This document shows positions 52,900 through 62,171 of a stretch of 64,000 bases of DNA, one piece after another. Within the stretch, counting starts at the first letter, position 1, and each line of letters starts with the position of its first letter. A program made the position numbers and the translations under genes. The DNA is taken from the NCBI RefSeq assembly GCF_000515115.1, contig NZ_AZXF01000023.1, positions 42,249 through 106,248 of the forward strand. Direction: 5' to 3'. This stretch comes from Nocardiopsis sp. CNT312. Lineage in GTDB: Bacteria > Actinomycetota > Actinomycetes > Streptosporangiales > Streptosporangiaceae. A model generated the notes under the pieces. It did not search any database. It was given only the letters and a program-made list of their open reading frames with translations, and was not told the origin of the DNA.

Positions 52900-53640
52900 T
52901 CAGTCCGTCGGGGGGCGTAGACGTGTGACGAATTTATACCGGTCGCCGCGGTACAGGGACCGCACCCACTCCACCGGGTGTCCGTCGCCGTCGAAGCTGT
53001 GCTGGCAGTGCAGGACCAGCGGCAGCCCCACGTCCACCCCCAGCAGCCGCGCCTCGTTGGGCGTGGCCAGGACTGTCTCGATGGAGGCCTCGGCTTCGGC
53101 GAGCGACACGTCGTAGGCGCTCGCCAGAGCCTCGTAGAGCGATGCGTAGCGGTCGAGCTGGCGCCGTAGTCCGGGGAAGCGCCGTGCGGCCAGGTGCGCC
53201 GTCTCCACAGCCATCGGTTCACCGTTGGCCAGCCGCAGCCGCTCGATTCTCAGCACGCGCCCGCCCGAGCGGATCGCCAGGAGCTCGGCGAGCTGGTCGT
53301 CGGCGTTGATGTAGCTCACGTCCAGGATCCGGGTGGCCGGGTGCAGTCCGTGCGCCCGCATCTCCTGCGTGTAACTGGTCAACTGGAGGATCTGGGCGAC
53401 CTTCGGCTTGGCGACGAATGTGCCCTTGCCCTGGACGCGCAGGAGGCGCCCCTCCACCACCATCTCGGTCAGCGCCTGGCGCACGGTGGTCCTGGAGGTC
53501 CCGAACTGCGTCGCCAGGGCCCGCTCCGGCGGTACCGGGTTGCCCGCCGGCATCGCCTCGATGAGCTCCAGGAGCTGCTTCTTCACCTGGTAGTACTTCG
53601 GCACCCGCGGGTTGCCGTCCAGTGTGCGTTGACCTGCCAT
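52900..53640 (-). CDS. dasR: Amino-sugar-responsive GntR regulator DasR
   Basis: This 246-aa HutC-type regulator closely tracks Streptomyces Das[89 protein letters not shown] and the C-terminal [19 protein letters not shown]. DasR represses chitin and GlcNAc genes and many antibiotic genes, and is released by GlcN-6-P. The ATG at 53640 has GGAGGAG upstream. A dre-like site (53716-53731) lies 76 bp upstream, fitting autoregulation. Candidate targets here include the operator at 3186-3207. Confidence 0.92.
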   Translation of the reverse strand: MAGQRTLDGNPRVPKYYQVKKQLLELIEAMPAGNPVPPERALATQFGTSRTTVRQALTEMVVEGRLLRVQGKGTFVAKPKVAQILQLTSYTQEMRAHGLHPATRILDVSYINADDQLAELLAIRSGGRVLRIERLRLANGEPMAVETAHLAARRFPGLRRQLDRYASLYEALASAYDVSLAEAEASIETVLATPNEARLLGVDVGLPLVLHCQHSFDGDGHPVEWVRSLYRGDRYKFVTRLRPPTD

Positions 53641-53715
53641 CGGTCTCCTCCAAGGCGTCCCGCTCGGTCCACGCGCCCCGCCGTGGCGGCCGGTCGGTCG
53701 GTGCGAAGACCACCG

Positions 53716-53735
53716 ATTGGTGTGGACCACTGGTC
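53716..53735. promoter_or_regulatory. dre-like sites upstream of dasR
   Basis: ATTGGTGTGGACCACT (53716-53731) matches 13 of 16 positions of the dre palindrome ACTGGTCTAGACCACT. The overlapping GACCACTGGTC (53725-53735) is a second inverted repeat. Both lie between dasR and the divergent pdtaS-like gene. Confidence 0.55.
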
Positions 53736-53782
53736 GAGTGCGTACCTCTTGAGTATGCACGCCTTCATGGGATGATTTGTGA

Positions 53783-55330
53783 GTGCCTCACCTCAGTGAT
53801 CTCATCCGGCGACACACGCCGCTCAAGCAAGCGGACATGGAGTGGATCCAGTCCCTGGTCTCGGACTGGCAGCTCCTCGCGGACCTGTCGTTCGCCGATC
53901 TCGTCCTGTGGGTGCGCCTGCGCGACGACGACGGCTGGATCGCGGTCGCCCAGATGCGCCCGACGACCGGACCGACGGCGTTCCAGGACGATCTGGTGGA
54001 GACGGTGCTGCGGGACGACACGGGCGACCCCTCCTCCGCCAAGCCGATGCTGCGCGCGGTCGGCCGCCTGGCCCTCATCGACCGCGCCTGGCGCGAGGGG
54101 CGCATCTGCCGGGACGGCGATCCCGACTGGTCGGGGGGCGTGCCCGTGCGCGAGGAGACCGTCCCGGTGCGCCGGGGAGACCGCCTCATCGGGGTTATCC
54201 AGCGCAGTACCAACCTCAGTTCGGCGCGTACCCCCAGCCGCCTGGAGCTCACCTACCTCCAGAGCGCAGGGGACCTGGCGCAGATGATCGCCGAGGGCGC
54301 GTTCCCCTTCAGCGACCAGGGGCCGCTCATGGTCCGCTCGCCCAGGGTCGGCGACGGGCTGCTGCGGATCGACCAGAACGGCGAGGTGGTCTACGCCAGC
54401 CCCAACGCGCTGTCCGCCTACCGCAGGCTAGGGCTGGCCGCGGACCTGGTGGGGGCACGTCTGGACCGCACCACCCTCGAACTGGCGGCGCAGGGCGAGG
54501 CCCGGGACGAGGCGCTCACCTACACCGCCAGCGGCCGGGCGCCGCAGGAGGCGGAGGTGGACGCGCGGGGCGTCACCGTCCAGTTGCGTGCGATACCGCT
54601 GGTCATCGACAAGGTGCGTATCGGAGCCCTGGTGATGGTGCGCGACGTCACCGAACTCCGACGGCGCGAGCGCGAGCTGATGACCAAGGACGCGACCATC
54701 CGGGAGATCCACCACCGGGTGAAGAACAACCTCCAGACGGTGGCGGCGCTGCTGCGGTTGCAGGCCCGGCGCTTGGACGTACCCGAGGCGCGCGCGGCGC
54801 TGGACGAGGCCGTCGGCCGGGTGGGCTCGATCGCGATCGTGCACGAGATGCTCTCGCACACACCCGACGAGGTTGTGGACTTCGACGACATCGCCGACCG
54901 GGTCATGCAGATGGCAGCCGAGGTCTCCTCGACCGGCGGCACGGTGGTACCCCGGCGGACCGGCGGGTTCGGTCTGTTGTCGGCCCTGGTGGCCACGCCG
55001 CTGTCGATGGTGCTGGCGGAGCTGGTGCAGAACGCGGTGGAGCACGGCCTCGGACAGGGCCCCGGCAACATCGAGGTCAGGGTACGCCGCTCGGACGCGG
55101 CACCCGGCGGTGCCAAGGCGGGTGTTCTGGAGCTGGCGGTCTCCGACGACGGCGGGGGGCTGCCCAAGGACTTCGACCTGGAGGGGACGACGAGCCTGGG
55201 TCTGCAGATCGTGCGGACCCTCATCGTGGGCGAGCTGGGGGGAACCCTGGCGGTCGAGCCGAGGGACGACGGCGGTACGGAGGTGGCGATCAGCCTGCCC
55301 GTGGAGCACGAGGAGGGGTCACTGCCCTAG
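53783..55330 (+). CDS. pdtaS: PdtaS-type sensor histidine kinase
   Basis: The 515-aa soluble kinase has an N-terminal GAF-like domain (about 10-170), a PAS domain (about 190-300, [19 protein letters not shown]), then a HisKA_2/HWE-type dimerisation helix. The phospho-acceptor His lies in [20 protein letters not shown], and the ATPase domain has [22 protein letters not shown] and [13 protein letters not shown]. This matches mycobacterial PdtaS, which phosphorylates the ANTAR RNA-binding regulator PdtaR. The gene lies next to whiB1 as in mycobacteria. GTG 53783 lacks a strong Shine-Dalgarno. No PdtaR gene is in the window. Confidence 0.9.
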   Translation: MPHLSDLIRRHTPLKQADMEWIQSLVSDWQLLADLSFADLVLWVRLRDDDGWIAVAQMRPTTGPTAFQDDLVETVLRDDTGDPSSAKPMLRAVGRLALIDRAWREGRICRDGDPDWSGGVPVREETVPVRRGDRLIGVIQRSTNLSSARTPSRLELTYLQSAGDLAQMIAEGAFPFSDQGPLMVRSPRVGDGLLRIDQNGEVVYASPNALSAYRRLGLAADLVGARLDRTTLELAAQGEARDEALTYTASGRAPQEAEVDARGVTVQLRAIPLVIDKVRIGALVMVRDVTELRRRERELMTKDATIREIHHRVKNNLQTVAALLRLQARRLDVPEARAALDEAVGRVGSIAIVHEMLSHTPDEVVDFDDIADRVMQMAAEVSSTGGTVVPRRTGGFGLLSALVATPLSMVLAELVQNAVEHGLGQGPGNIEVRVRRSDAAPGGAKAGVLELAVSDDGGGLPKDFDLEGTTSLGLQIVRTLIVGELGGTLAVEPRDDGGTEVAISLPVEHEEGSLP

Positions 55331-55345
55331 CACCCGCCGACCCTC

Positions 55346-55600
55346 TCAGCTGCGCACCATCGGGCGCCGAGCCAGGCCGCGCCTGCGCATGGCGCGCCGC
55401 TCGTCCTCGCTGGTACCGCCCCACACACCGCCGTCCTGTCCGCTCTCCAGGGCCCATCTCAGGCAGGCGGAGCTGACGGGGCAGCGGCGGCAGACCTCTT
55501 TGGCCTCCTCGATCTGGATCAGTGCGGGGCCGAAGTTGCCAATGGGGAAGAAAAGCTCGGGGTCTTCGTCACGGCAGGCTGCTTCGTGGCGCCAGTCCAT
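55346..55600 (-). CDS. whiB1: WhiB-family iron-sulfur regulator, WhiB1 type
   Basis: This 84-aa protein, the same length as mycobacterial WhiB1, has the four cluster cysteines (ACRDEDPELFFP, EVCRRCPVSSACLRWAL), the GVWGG turn and a basic tail RRAMRRRGLARR. WhiB1 binds a [4Fe-4S] cluster, reacts with NO and works with the main sigma factor. ATG 55600 has GAGGAG 8 nt upstream; a GTG at 55609 would add three residues. A near-consensus CRP site lies 35 bp upstream of the start, matching the known cAMP-CRP control of mycobacterial whiB1. It converges on pdtaS. Confidence 0.95.
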   Translation of the reverse strand: MDWRHEAACRDEDPELFFPIGNFGPALIQIEEAKEVCRRCPVSSACLRWALESGQDGGVWGGTSEDERRAMRRRGLARRPMVRS

Positions 55601-55634
55601 GCGGTCCACTCCTCACGGTGAGGTGATCGGGGGT

Positions 55635-55650
55635 TGTGAACTTTTTCACG
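55635..55650. promoter_or_regulatory. CRP/cAMP-receptor-type site upstream of whiB1
   Basis: TGTGA-N6-TCACG matches the TGTGA-N6-TCACA consensus in 9 of 10 fixed positions. It lies 35-50 bp before the whiB1 start codon. The rest of the 284 bp to the diacylglycerol-kinase gene shows no ORF. Confidence 0.7.
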
Positions 55651-55884
55651 ATCAAGGTGCGCGGGGCGCCCGGTGGAGGGTTCCCACCGGAGGGGGCAGG
55701 CCGGGACGGATCGTGTTCCACACACGGCCATGTGGGAAGCGCCCGATTAACTCGCCCGTAACTCGGGGCGATATCTTGAGCGTGACAGGCTTCGGAAGCC
55801 GGTGCAAGAGTTGCCCGGCCCGGAACTCTCCGATCGGCGTGTCGGATGCGTCACACGGTCTGTTAATAATCGCTTTCTTGAGCA

Positions 55885-56817
55885 TTAACAGAAGATGCGC
55901 AGTGCCTTCGGTGCGGAGCGGAAGGTGACCCGTTCGCGCTCACCCAGGTACTCGCCGTCGATTTCGAACGCCCTGGGGTGGGACGAGGAGATCTCCAGTG
56001 ACCCCAGGTCATGCCAGGTGGTGTAGCCCTCGCCCTCCGCCGGCAGTCCCTTGGGGAACAGCATCTGTGAAAGCACCCATCCCACTGCGGCATGCGAGGA
56101 GTCGGTCAGCGCGAACGCGTCCAGGCCCAGTTCGAAACGTGAATCCGGGGTCGGCTGGAGCGGCAGTGCACCCGCGTACGTCCACGGTGTGGTGTTGGTG
56201 ACGATGGCGAAATACGAGCCCTCCAGAACCGAGTCCTCGGTGACCACCCGCAGGGACGGATCCCTGATGTCACCGCGAAAGAACAGTTTCATGGCGGCCT
56301 CCGCGTACAGCGCCGGCGTGGCCTTGCGCCCCTGGGACCGTTCGTGCTCCACCAGCTGGACCACGTCCGCGTCCCAGCCGAACCCCGCGCAGAATGTGAA
56401 GTAGCGGTCGTCCTCGCCGCTGGTGATCCGGCCCAGGTTCACCTCGCGCTCACGGCCCTGTCGGAGCGCCTCCACCGCCGTCTGCGCCGCCTCGACGGGG
56501 TCGCCGGGCAGGCCGAGCGAGCGCAGGAAGACGTTGGCGCTTCCGCCGGGGATCACCGCGTAGCGGGGGCGCGGCGGCCCCTCCGGGGCGGTCAGGAGCC
56601 CGTTGACCACCTCGTTGACGGTGCCGTCGCCGCCCAGGCTCAACACCGCGCTGAACCCGTCCCCGGCCGCGTCCCGGGCGAGCGTGCTCGCGTGGTCGCG
56701 GTGGGCGGTCTCGACCACGGTGAGGTCCAGTTCCTGGGCGAGTACGTCGACGATCGCCTCCCGGATATGAGGCGTGGCCGTCGTTGCCTGGGGGTTCACG
56801 ATGAAGAGGGCGCGCAC
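55885..56817 (-). CDS. Diacylglycerol/sphingosine-kinase-family lipid kinase
   Basis: This 310-aa protein starts MRALFIVNPQATTATPHIRE and has the kinase signature SLGGDGTVNEVVNGLL (about 60-75), IPGGSANVFLRSLGLP, AGFGWDADVV and the C-terminal FEIDGEYLGE. The family phosphorylates diacylglycerol or related lipids, and some actinobacterial members act in phospholipid turnover or mycolate/PIM metabolism. It starts with GTG at 56817. It is divergent from the small membrane protein gene at 56941; its own downstream gap holds the whiB1 promoter. Confidence 0.9.
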   Translation of the reverse strand: MRALFIVNPQATTATPHIREAIVDVLAQELDLTVVETAHRDHASTLARDAAGDGFSAVLSLGGDGTVNEVVNGLLTAPEGPPRPRYAVIPGGSANVFLRSLGLPGDPVEAAQTAVEALRQGREREVNLGRITSGEDDRYFTFCAGFGWDADVVQLVEHERSQGRKATPALYAEAAMKLFFRGDIRDPSLRVVTEDSVLEGSYFAIVTNTTPWTYAGALPLQPTPDSRFELGLDAFALTDSSHAAVGWVLSQMLFPKGLPAEGEGYTTWHDLGSLEISSSHPRAFEIDGEYLGERERVTFRSAPKALRIFC

Positions 56818-56940
56818 GCCCTCAGTCTAGGAGCTGTACCCGAAGACGGTGCTCTGACCCGGGGCACCGAGGCCTCCCGGGTGCCGGGCGGGGCGAGAGG
56901 TCCCAGGAGAGGTCCCGCCGGGGGCGTATAGGCTTTCCGG

Positions 56941-57330
56941 GTGTCTACACGTCCCTTCACCGTCGTCGTCGCGGCGGTACTGGAAGCCCTGGTCGGGGCG
57001 GCTGCTGCGGTCGGCGGTCTGTACAGCCTCTTCGCCGCGTTCTCGGGCCGGGCCGCCTCGCTCACCTCGGCGCTGCCGCTCGCCCTCCTGGGTGTGGGCG
57101 TCGGCGCGCTCTTGGTGTACGTGTCAGTGGGCCTGTGGCGGCTGCGCGAGTGGGCCCGCACTCCGGTGGTCGTCACCGCGCTGTTCCTCACGGTGGTCTC
57201 CTACTACATGTTCACCAGCGGACAGCACGCGATCGGTGGGACCATGCTCACCGTGGCGCTGGGAGCCGGCGGTGCGGTCCTGGCCCCGCCGACGACCGCG
57301 GCGCTCTTTCCCCCGCGTGAGGGGGAGTAG
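56941..57330 (+). CDS. Small membrane protein (four predicted helices)
   Basis: This 129-aa integral membrane protein has helices at about 8-32, 44-66, 75-92 and 98-116, with the loop GLWRLREWARTPVVV between the second and third. I do not recognise a specific family beyond actinobacterial small membrane proteins. The GTG start has no Shine-Dalgarno; TATAGG at 56927-56932 lies just upstream, so a leaderless mRNA is possible. It converges on the sigma-factor operon. The function is unknown. Confidence 0.7.
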   Translation: MSTRPFTVVVAAVLEALVGAAAAVGGLYSLFAAFSGRAASLTSALPLALLGVGVGALLVYVSVGLWRLREWARTPVVVTALFLTVVSYYMFTSGQHAIGGTMLTVALGAGGAVLAPPTTAALFPPREGE

Positions 57331-57371
57331 CCCCGCGGCCGTCGGCCCGGACACGAACTGGAAGACACCGT

Positions 57372-58175
57372 CTAGTCGTCCGTGGTGAGCGCCTGGCGCA
57401 GTTGGGCCAGGGTGCGCGCCAGCAGGCGCGAGACGTGCATCTGGGAGATGCCCAGCTCCTGGGCGATCTGCGACTGCGTCATGTTGCCGAAGAAGCGCAG
57501 CAGCAGGATGCGCTTCTCCCGCGGGGGCAGCTGCTCCAGGAGCGGTTTGAGCGACTCACGGTACTCGACACCCTCCAGCGACTCGTCGACGATCCCCAGG
57601 GAATCGGCGACGGCCGGGGCGTCCTCGTCCCCGCTGTCGGGAGCGTCCAGCGACACGGTCGAGTAGGCGTTGGCGGACTCCAGGCCCTCCAGCACCTCCT
57701 CCTCGGTCATCTGCAGGTGCGCCGCCAGCTCCGCCACCGTGGGGGAGCGCCCCTCCCGCTGTGACAGGTCGCTCACGGCCTTGGTGAGTGAGAGCTTCAG
57801 CTCCTGGAGACGGCGGGGGACCCGCACGGCCCAGCCCTTGTCGCGGAAGTGCCGCTTGATCTCACCGACGATGGTTGGGGTGGCGTAGGTGGAGAACTCC
57901 ACCCCGCGTTCGAGGTCGAACCGGTCGATGGACTTGATCAGCCCGATCGTGGCCACCTGGGTGAGGTCGTCCAGCCACTCCCCGCGGTTGCGGAAGCGGC
58001 GGGCCAGGTACTCGACGAGGGGGAGGTGCAATTCCACCAGCTCGTCGCGGATCCGGCGCCGCTCCTCCGAGTCCTCGTCGAGCTCGTTCAGGCGCTCGAA
58101 CAACTGTCTCGCACGGGCCCGGTCGGGCACGGCGTGCTCGGTCTTCGCTGTCAGAGCGGGCCCCCTTTCGCTCAC
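57372..58175 (-). CDS. SigB/SigF-type (group III) alternative sigma factor
   Basis: This 267-aa sigma factor has region 2 (LPLVEYLARRFRNRGEWLDDL, GLIKSIDRFDLERGVEFSTYATPTIVGEIKRHFRDKGW), region 3 (VPRRLQELKLSLTKAVSDL) and region 4 (LPPREKRILLLRFFGNMTQSQIAQELGISQMHVSRLL). It belongs to the SigB/F/G stress and development class. The GTG at 58175 overlaps the anti-sigma stop (GTGA), so translation is coupled; the partner switch is the RsbW-like protein just upstream. Which Streptomyces paralogue (SigB, F, G...) it matches cannot be told by eye. Confidence 0.93.
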   Translation of the reverse strand: MSERGPALTAKTEHAVPDRARARQLFERLNELDEDSEERRRIRDELVELHLPLVEYLARRFRNRGEWLDDLTQVATIGLIKSIDRFDLERGVEFSTYATPTIVGEIKRHFRDKGWAVRVPRRLQELKLSLTKAVSDLSQREGRSPTVAELAAHLQMTEEEVLEGLESANAYSTVSLDAPDSGDEDAPAVADSLGIVDESLEGVEYRESLKPLLEQLPPREKRILLLRFFGNMTQSQIAQELGISQMHVSRLLARTLAQLRQALTTDD

Positions 58176-58597
58176 GTGGACTCCAGCGTGCCGCGGTGCT
58201 TGCACAGGACGATGCGGACGCGGTCGTCCACCCCGACACCCGCGTCGACGTCTCCGGCCAGCGCGGACAGGACGGTCCAGGCGAAGGTGTCGCGCGCTGG
58301 CAGGCGTCCGTCCGCGGTCATGACCGAGACGGAGATGCGCATCGCCTCGGGGGTGAGTTCGAACTCTGTGGTCAGTTCTGTGCCGGGCAGCGCTTGGGTG
58401 AGCAGCATGGCGCATGCCTCGTCGACCCCGATACGCAGGTCCTCGATCTCGTCGAGGGTGAAGTCGAGGCGTGCGGCCAGACCCGCCGTCGCCGTCCGCA
58501 AGACGGACAGATACGCGCTGTCCGCGGGCAGCGTGACGGTGACGGCGTCCCGGATTCCGATGGCGTCGGCCGTGGGCACAGCGGTTTCTTCGGTCAC
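58172..58597 (-). CDS. RsbW-like serine-kinase anti-sigma factor
   Basis: This 141-aa GHKL-fold protein has the N-box-like EIEDLRIGVDEACAMLL followed by shortened ATP-lid sequences and a C-terminal strand. In the RsbW/SpoIIAB family it binds the cognate sigma factor and phosphorylates an anti-anti-sigma STAS protein. The Gly-rich ATP-lid motif (GxGLG) is not obvious, so kinase activity may be weak. The GTG at 58597 has GAAGGAGG upstream. No STAS partner gene is adjacent, so the antagonist must be encoded elsewhere. Confidence 0.85.
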   Translation of the reverse strand: MTEETAVPTADAIGIRDAVTVTLPADSAYLSVLRTATAGLAARLDFTLDEIEDLRIGVDEACAMLLTQALPGTELTTEFELTPEAMRISVSVMTADGRLPARDTFAWTVLSALAGDVDAGVGVDDRVRIVLCKHRGTLEST

Positions 58598-58772
58598 GTC
58601 CCTCCTTCGGGGGGCGAGGTTGCCGCTTGACTGCAATGTATCTCGTTTCGCCCTCCCCCCGCCGCAGGGAAGCGGGATCGTGTCCGCGCGTGGAGCGCCG
58701 ACCACGGCGGGGAGCGCAGGTCCGGGCTTTCGAGGAGAACCGCGGCGGCGCGTGCGTCGCCCCGGGCGGCGG

Positions 58773-59357
58773 TCAGTCCGGCCGGGTGGCGACCATCCGT
58801 TCGACGGTCCCGAACCCGAGGTGGTCGTGGTGGCCCACGTCGAAGCCGACGGCGGTCGCGGAGTCCCGGTGGAGGGTGCGCGCACGCTCGCGCCGCCTCT
58901 CCTCCGAAGGCAGCCGCGAGTGGGTGATGTGGTCGACGAACAGCAGACGCCCCCCGGGCACCAGCACGCGGTACATCTCGGCCATGGCGCTGTGCCGGTC
59001 GGCGACCACGCTCAGGCCCATCACGCACACCACGGTGTCGAAGGTCTTGTCGGGGAACTCCATGGCCTGGGCGTCGCCCTCGACGAGGCGGACCAGCGCC
59101 CCCAGGCCCCGCGCGGTCTCGCGGGCCCGTGCCAGCATCTCCGGGTTGAGGTCGAGGCCGGTCAGCCGCGCCTGGGGCGGGTAGTGGCGGAGGTTGCGCC
59201 CGCTGCCCACGGCGACCTCCAGGGTTTCTCCGCGGGCCCCCGAGCACAGGATCTCCCGGGTGCGTCTCAGTGCGGGGGGCTCGAACATCCCGCTCAGGGC
59301 GTCCAGGGCCGCCCGGCGGTTCCAGGTCCTGCGTGCGCGCTCGGTGAGCGGGTCCAT
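58773..59357 (-). CDS. Class I SAM-dependent methyltransferase (UbiE-like)
   Basis: This 194-aa protein has motif I ETLEVAVGSGRNLRHYPP near 45-62, LTGLDLNPEMLARARE, motif IV KTFDTVVCVMGLSVV and motif VI YRVLVPGGRLLFVDHITH. The N-terminus MDPLTERARRTWNRRAALDAL is typical of UbiE-like methyltransferases, which act on quinones, lipids or small molecules. The ATG at 59357 follows AGGGGACG. The longer upstream frame is not supported. It stands alone; the substrate is unknown. Confidence 0.88.
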   Translation of the reverse strand: MDPLTERARRTWNRRAALDALSGMFEPPALRRTREILCSGARGETLEVAVGSGRNLRHYPPQARLTGLDLNPEMLARARETARGLGALVRLVEGDAQAMEFPDKTFDTVVCVMGLSVVADRHSAMAEMYRVLVPGGRLLFVDHITHSRLPSEERRRERARTLHRDSATAVGFDVGHHDHLGFGTVERMVATRPD

Positions 59358-59863
59358 GTCGTCCCCTGAAAGCGATGAGGATGCCCCTGCGCAATGACTC
59401 TGCGACCAATGAGGCGTCGGGTCAAGTCGCGTGGCGGGTGTTTCCCTGAACAGAGCGGGACCGCCCCTGATGAACACGCGAAGGTGTGGGTTCGGGTTGA
59501 GTGGTTCACTAGTGATGTGGGTCACATTATAGGAAGGGGGTCGTCCGACGTGTCGAACACGCCTGTCTCGGCGGAGCCACAGCTGTTTTCTGGTACTTCC
59601 AAGGTATGTGTCGCATGAGCGGATGTTTAGGTGTGGTCTATAGTTCGCGCCCCGCGATTCTCCTTCGGGCTCCGTTATGAGAGAATCACGGTACGGGTCA
59701 ACCCCGTGAGAGGCGGCCGCACTGCACTCGCATAAGAGTCCGGCGAAGAACGCCCCTCCCCGGACACCCCGCCGTGGCACCGGCGGCCCACTGTCCCGGA
59801 GGGCTCCCCTAGCACTCACACGTCTTCGCGTGCGGCCTCGCCACTGCCGAGTCCGCCCACGTC
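59358..59863. promoter_or_regulatory. 506-bp intergenic region, divergent promoters
   Basis: This gene-free, moderately AT-rich stretch lies between the divergent UbiE-like and malic-enzyme genes. An ACATTATAGG segment near 59524 and a CACGG/CCGTG short hairpin near 59688-59710 are the only landmarks. No ORF with codon bias or RNA gene is seen. Confidence 0.45.
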
Positions 59864-61105
59864 ATGGCCGACGTCGGGCGTACAGCGAAAACTGAGGGGT
59901 TTGAAAAGTTGTCCACTGATGCGCATTCCCATTCCCTGAACGACCCCACCGAGCTGGACCGGGATCCCGCCTTCGCGATGCACCGCGGCGGGAAGCTGCA
60001 CGTCACCTCCTCCGTCGAGGTGAACGACCGCGCGAGCCTGGCCCTGGCCTACACCCCCGGCGTCGCCCGCGTCTGCGACGCCATCGCCGAGACCCCCGAG
60101 CTCGTCGACACCTACACCTGGAAGAGCGGCCTCGTCGCCGTCGTCACCGACGGCACAGCGGTCCTGGGGCTGGGCAACATCGGCCCCGAGGCCTCGCTGC
60201 CCGTCATGGAGGGCAAGTCGCTGCTGTTCAAGCAGTTCGGCGGCGTCGACTCCGTGCCGATCGCCCTCACCTGCACCGACGTCGACGACTTCGTCGAGAC
60301 CGTCGTGCGCATGGCCCCGTCGTTCGGTGGCATCAACCTGGAGGACATCTCCGCGCCGCGCTGCTTCGAGATCGAGCGCAAGCTGCGTGAACGACTGGAC
60401 ATCCCGGTCTTCCACGACGACCAGCACGGCACCGCCATCGTGACCGTCGCCGCGCTCCAGAACGCCGCGCGCCTCACCGGGCGCGCCCTCGGCGACCTGC
60501 GCGCCGTGGTCTCCGGCGCCGGAGCCGCCGGGGTCGCCGTCACCAAGATGCTCCTGGACGGCGGGATCGGCGACATCGCCGTGGCCGACTCCAAGGGCCT
60601 GATCCACCAGGGCCGCGAAGGGCTGACCCCCGTCAAGCAGGAACTGGCCGAGATCACCAACAAGGCCGGTCTGCAGGGCTCCATCGAGAGTGCGCTCAAG
60701 GGCGCGGACGTCTTCATCGGGCTGTCGTCGGGCGAGGTCCCCGAGGAGGTCGTGGCCACCATGGCCAAGGACTCCATCGTCTTCGCCATGGCCAACCCCA
60801 ACCCGGAGATCCACCCCGACGTCGCCCGCAAGTACGCGAGCGTCGTCGCGACCGGGCGCAGCGACTTCCCGAACCAGATCAACAACGTCCTCGCCTTCCC
60901 CGGCATATTCCGCGGCGCCTTCGACGCCGGCGCCGGCGACATCACCGAGAAGATGAAGCTGGCCGCCGCCACCGCGCTGGCCGAGCTGGTCGGTGACGAC
61001 CTGTCCGCCGACTACGTCATCCCGGGCGCCTTCGACGAGCGGGTGGCCCCGGCCATCGCGGCCGCCGTCGCCGAGCAGGCGCACAAGGACGGCGTCACAC
61101 GGTAG
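59864..61105 (+). CDS. NAD(P)-dependent malic enzyme
   Basis: This 413-aa short-form malic enzyme has [13 protein letters not shown] near 62, the metal-binding [11 protein letters not shown] near 185, the dinucleotide motif [17 protein letters not shown] near 215, and [13 protein letters not shown] near 310. It decarboxylates malate to pyruvate, linking the TCA cycle to gluconeogenesis and supplying reductant. The ATG at 59864 is used, but its first ~20 residues are poorly conserved in character, and a TTG or other start near 59906 is possible. A strong 16-bp hairpin follows. Confidence 0.93.
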   Translation: MADVGRTAKTEGFEKLSTDAHSHSLNDPTELDRDPAFAMHRGGKLHVTSSVEVNDRASLALAYTPGVARVCDAIAETPELVDTYTWKSGLVAVVTDGTAVLGLGNIGPEASLPVMEGKSLLFKQFGGVDSVPIALTCTDVDDFVETVVRMAPSFGGINLEDISAPRCFEIERKLRERLDIPVFHDDQHGTAIVTVAALQNAARLTGRALGDLRAVVSGAGAAGVAVTKMLLDGGIGDIAVADSKGLIHQGREGLTPVKQELAEITNKAGLQGSIESALKGADVFIGLSSGEVPEEVVATMAKDSIVFAMANPNPEIHPDVARKYASVVATGRSDFPNQINNVLAFPGIFRGAFDAGAGDITEKMKLAAATALAELVGDDLSADYVIPGAFDERVAPAIAAAVAEQAHKDGVTR

Positions 61106-61117
61106 GGGGACCGTTCC

Positions 61118-61168
61118 CGGGACGGGCCCGAGGAGCGCGCCCCCGCGGCGCCCCTCGGGCCCGTCCCG
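61118..61168. terminator. Bidirectional hairpin between malic enzyme and PadR operon
   Basis: Perfect 16-bp arms CGGGACGGGCCCGAGG (61118-61133) and CCTCGGGCCCGTCCCG (61153-61168) lie between convergent genes. Confidence 0.85.
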
Positions 61169-61184
61169 TGCGGTCGGTCCCCGT

Positions 61185-62171
61185 TCAGCCGTCCCGGCGC
61201 TCGTCCTGCTCGCCGACGGCCGTGCCCCAGGGGTCGGACGATCCCTCGGGGCCGGGCCCGGACTCGGGTTCCCCCGGCCCTTCGGCGGTCCCCGAGGGGG
61301 CCGTCTCCGGTTCCGGTTCTGTCGTCTTGGACGCCTCCCGGGGCCGTTCCGGTTCTGACGAACGGCCGGAGCCGGTGGGTGTCTCGTCTCCGCCCTCCTT
61401 CCCGGGCGGACCCCAGCGGCCCACGTCACGGCGGATCACCTCGACCGTCTCGTCCAGGATGCGCTTCAGGTCGGTGACGGCCGCCTCGCCGACGTGGCCC
61501 GCCTCGTGTGCCACGTCGCGTACCCGGTCGGTGAAGTCGCGCAGGGCCTGGTCGAACTCGGGGCTCTTCGTCTGTCCGCGGCCCCAGACGGCGCCCAGCC
61601 CTCCGAGTCCCTGGGCGAACCGCTCCCACTCGCGTGCCCACGGGCCGCCGTCGCCGCAGGCGCGCTCCTTGTCCCCGGGGCCCCGGTCACCGGTTCGCGC
61701 GGCGGAGGCCTCCTCGGACGGAGGGGCCTGTCCGGAGTCCTCGGTGTGCCCCTGCCGCGTGTCCGCGGGCTCGGGCTCCGGCCGGCGGGTGCCCGAACCG
61801 GTGTACGTCAGCTCCTCGCGCAGCGAGCTGATGGTGGCGCGCACGTCCTGCTTGACCGCCCGCGCGATGTCGCGTACCGAATCGGTGATCTCCTGTTCCA
61901 GGTCGGCCAGGTCGCCCTCGCGTGCGCGCAGCTCCTCACGTCCCTTGTCGGTGAGCCGGTAGACCTTGCGGCCGCCCTCCTCGGTGTGGGCGACCAGGCC
62001 CTCCTCCTCCAGGCGTGCCAGGCGCGGGTAGATGGTGCCGGGGGAGGGCGAGTACACGCCCAGGAAGCGGTCCCGGAGCAGGCTGATGATCTCGTAGCCG
62101 TGCCTGGGGCTCTCGTCCAACAGTTTGAGCAGGTACAGCCGGAGCCTGCCGTGGCCGAACATGGTGCTCAT
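61185..62171 (-). CDS. PadR-family regulator with long disordered C-terminal extension
   Basis: The first ~110 residues form a PadR winged helix (LRLYLLKLLDESPRHGYEII, SPGTIYPRLARLEEEGLVAH, RKVYRLTDKGREEL) followed by a coiled-coil-like helix. The remaining ~215 residues are Pro/Glu/Gly-rich with a short helical section (DFTDRVRDVAHEAGHVGEAA). The protein therefore has 328 aa against the usual ~110-180. Its ATG directly follows the stop of the DUF4097 gene (no gap), so the two form an operon. The direct repeats upstream of the operon (63056-63093) are the likely autoregulatory operators. Confidence 0.88.
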   Translation of the reverse strand: MSTMFGHGRLRLYLLKLLDESPRHGYEIISLLRDRFLGVYSPSPGTIYPRLARLEEEGLVAHTEEGGRKVYRLTDKGREELRAREGDLADLEQEITDSVRDIARAVKQDVRATISSLREELTYTGSGTRRPEPEPADTRQGHTEDSGQAPPSEEASAARTGDRGPGDKERACGDGGPWAREWERFAQGLGGLGAVWGRGQTKSPEFDQALRDFTDRVRDVAHEAGHVGEAAVTDLKRILDETVEVIRRDVGRWGPPGKEGGDETPTGSGRSSEPERPREASKTTEPEPETAPSGTAEGPGEPESGPGPEGSSDPWGTAVGEQDERRDG

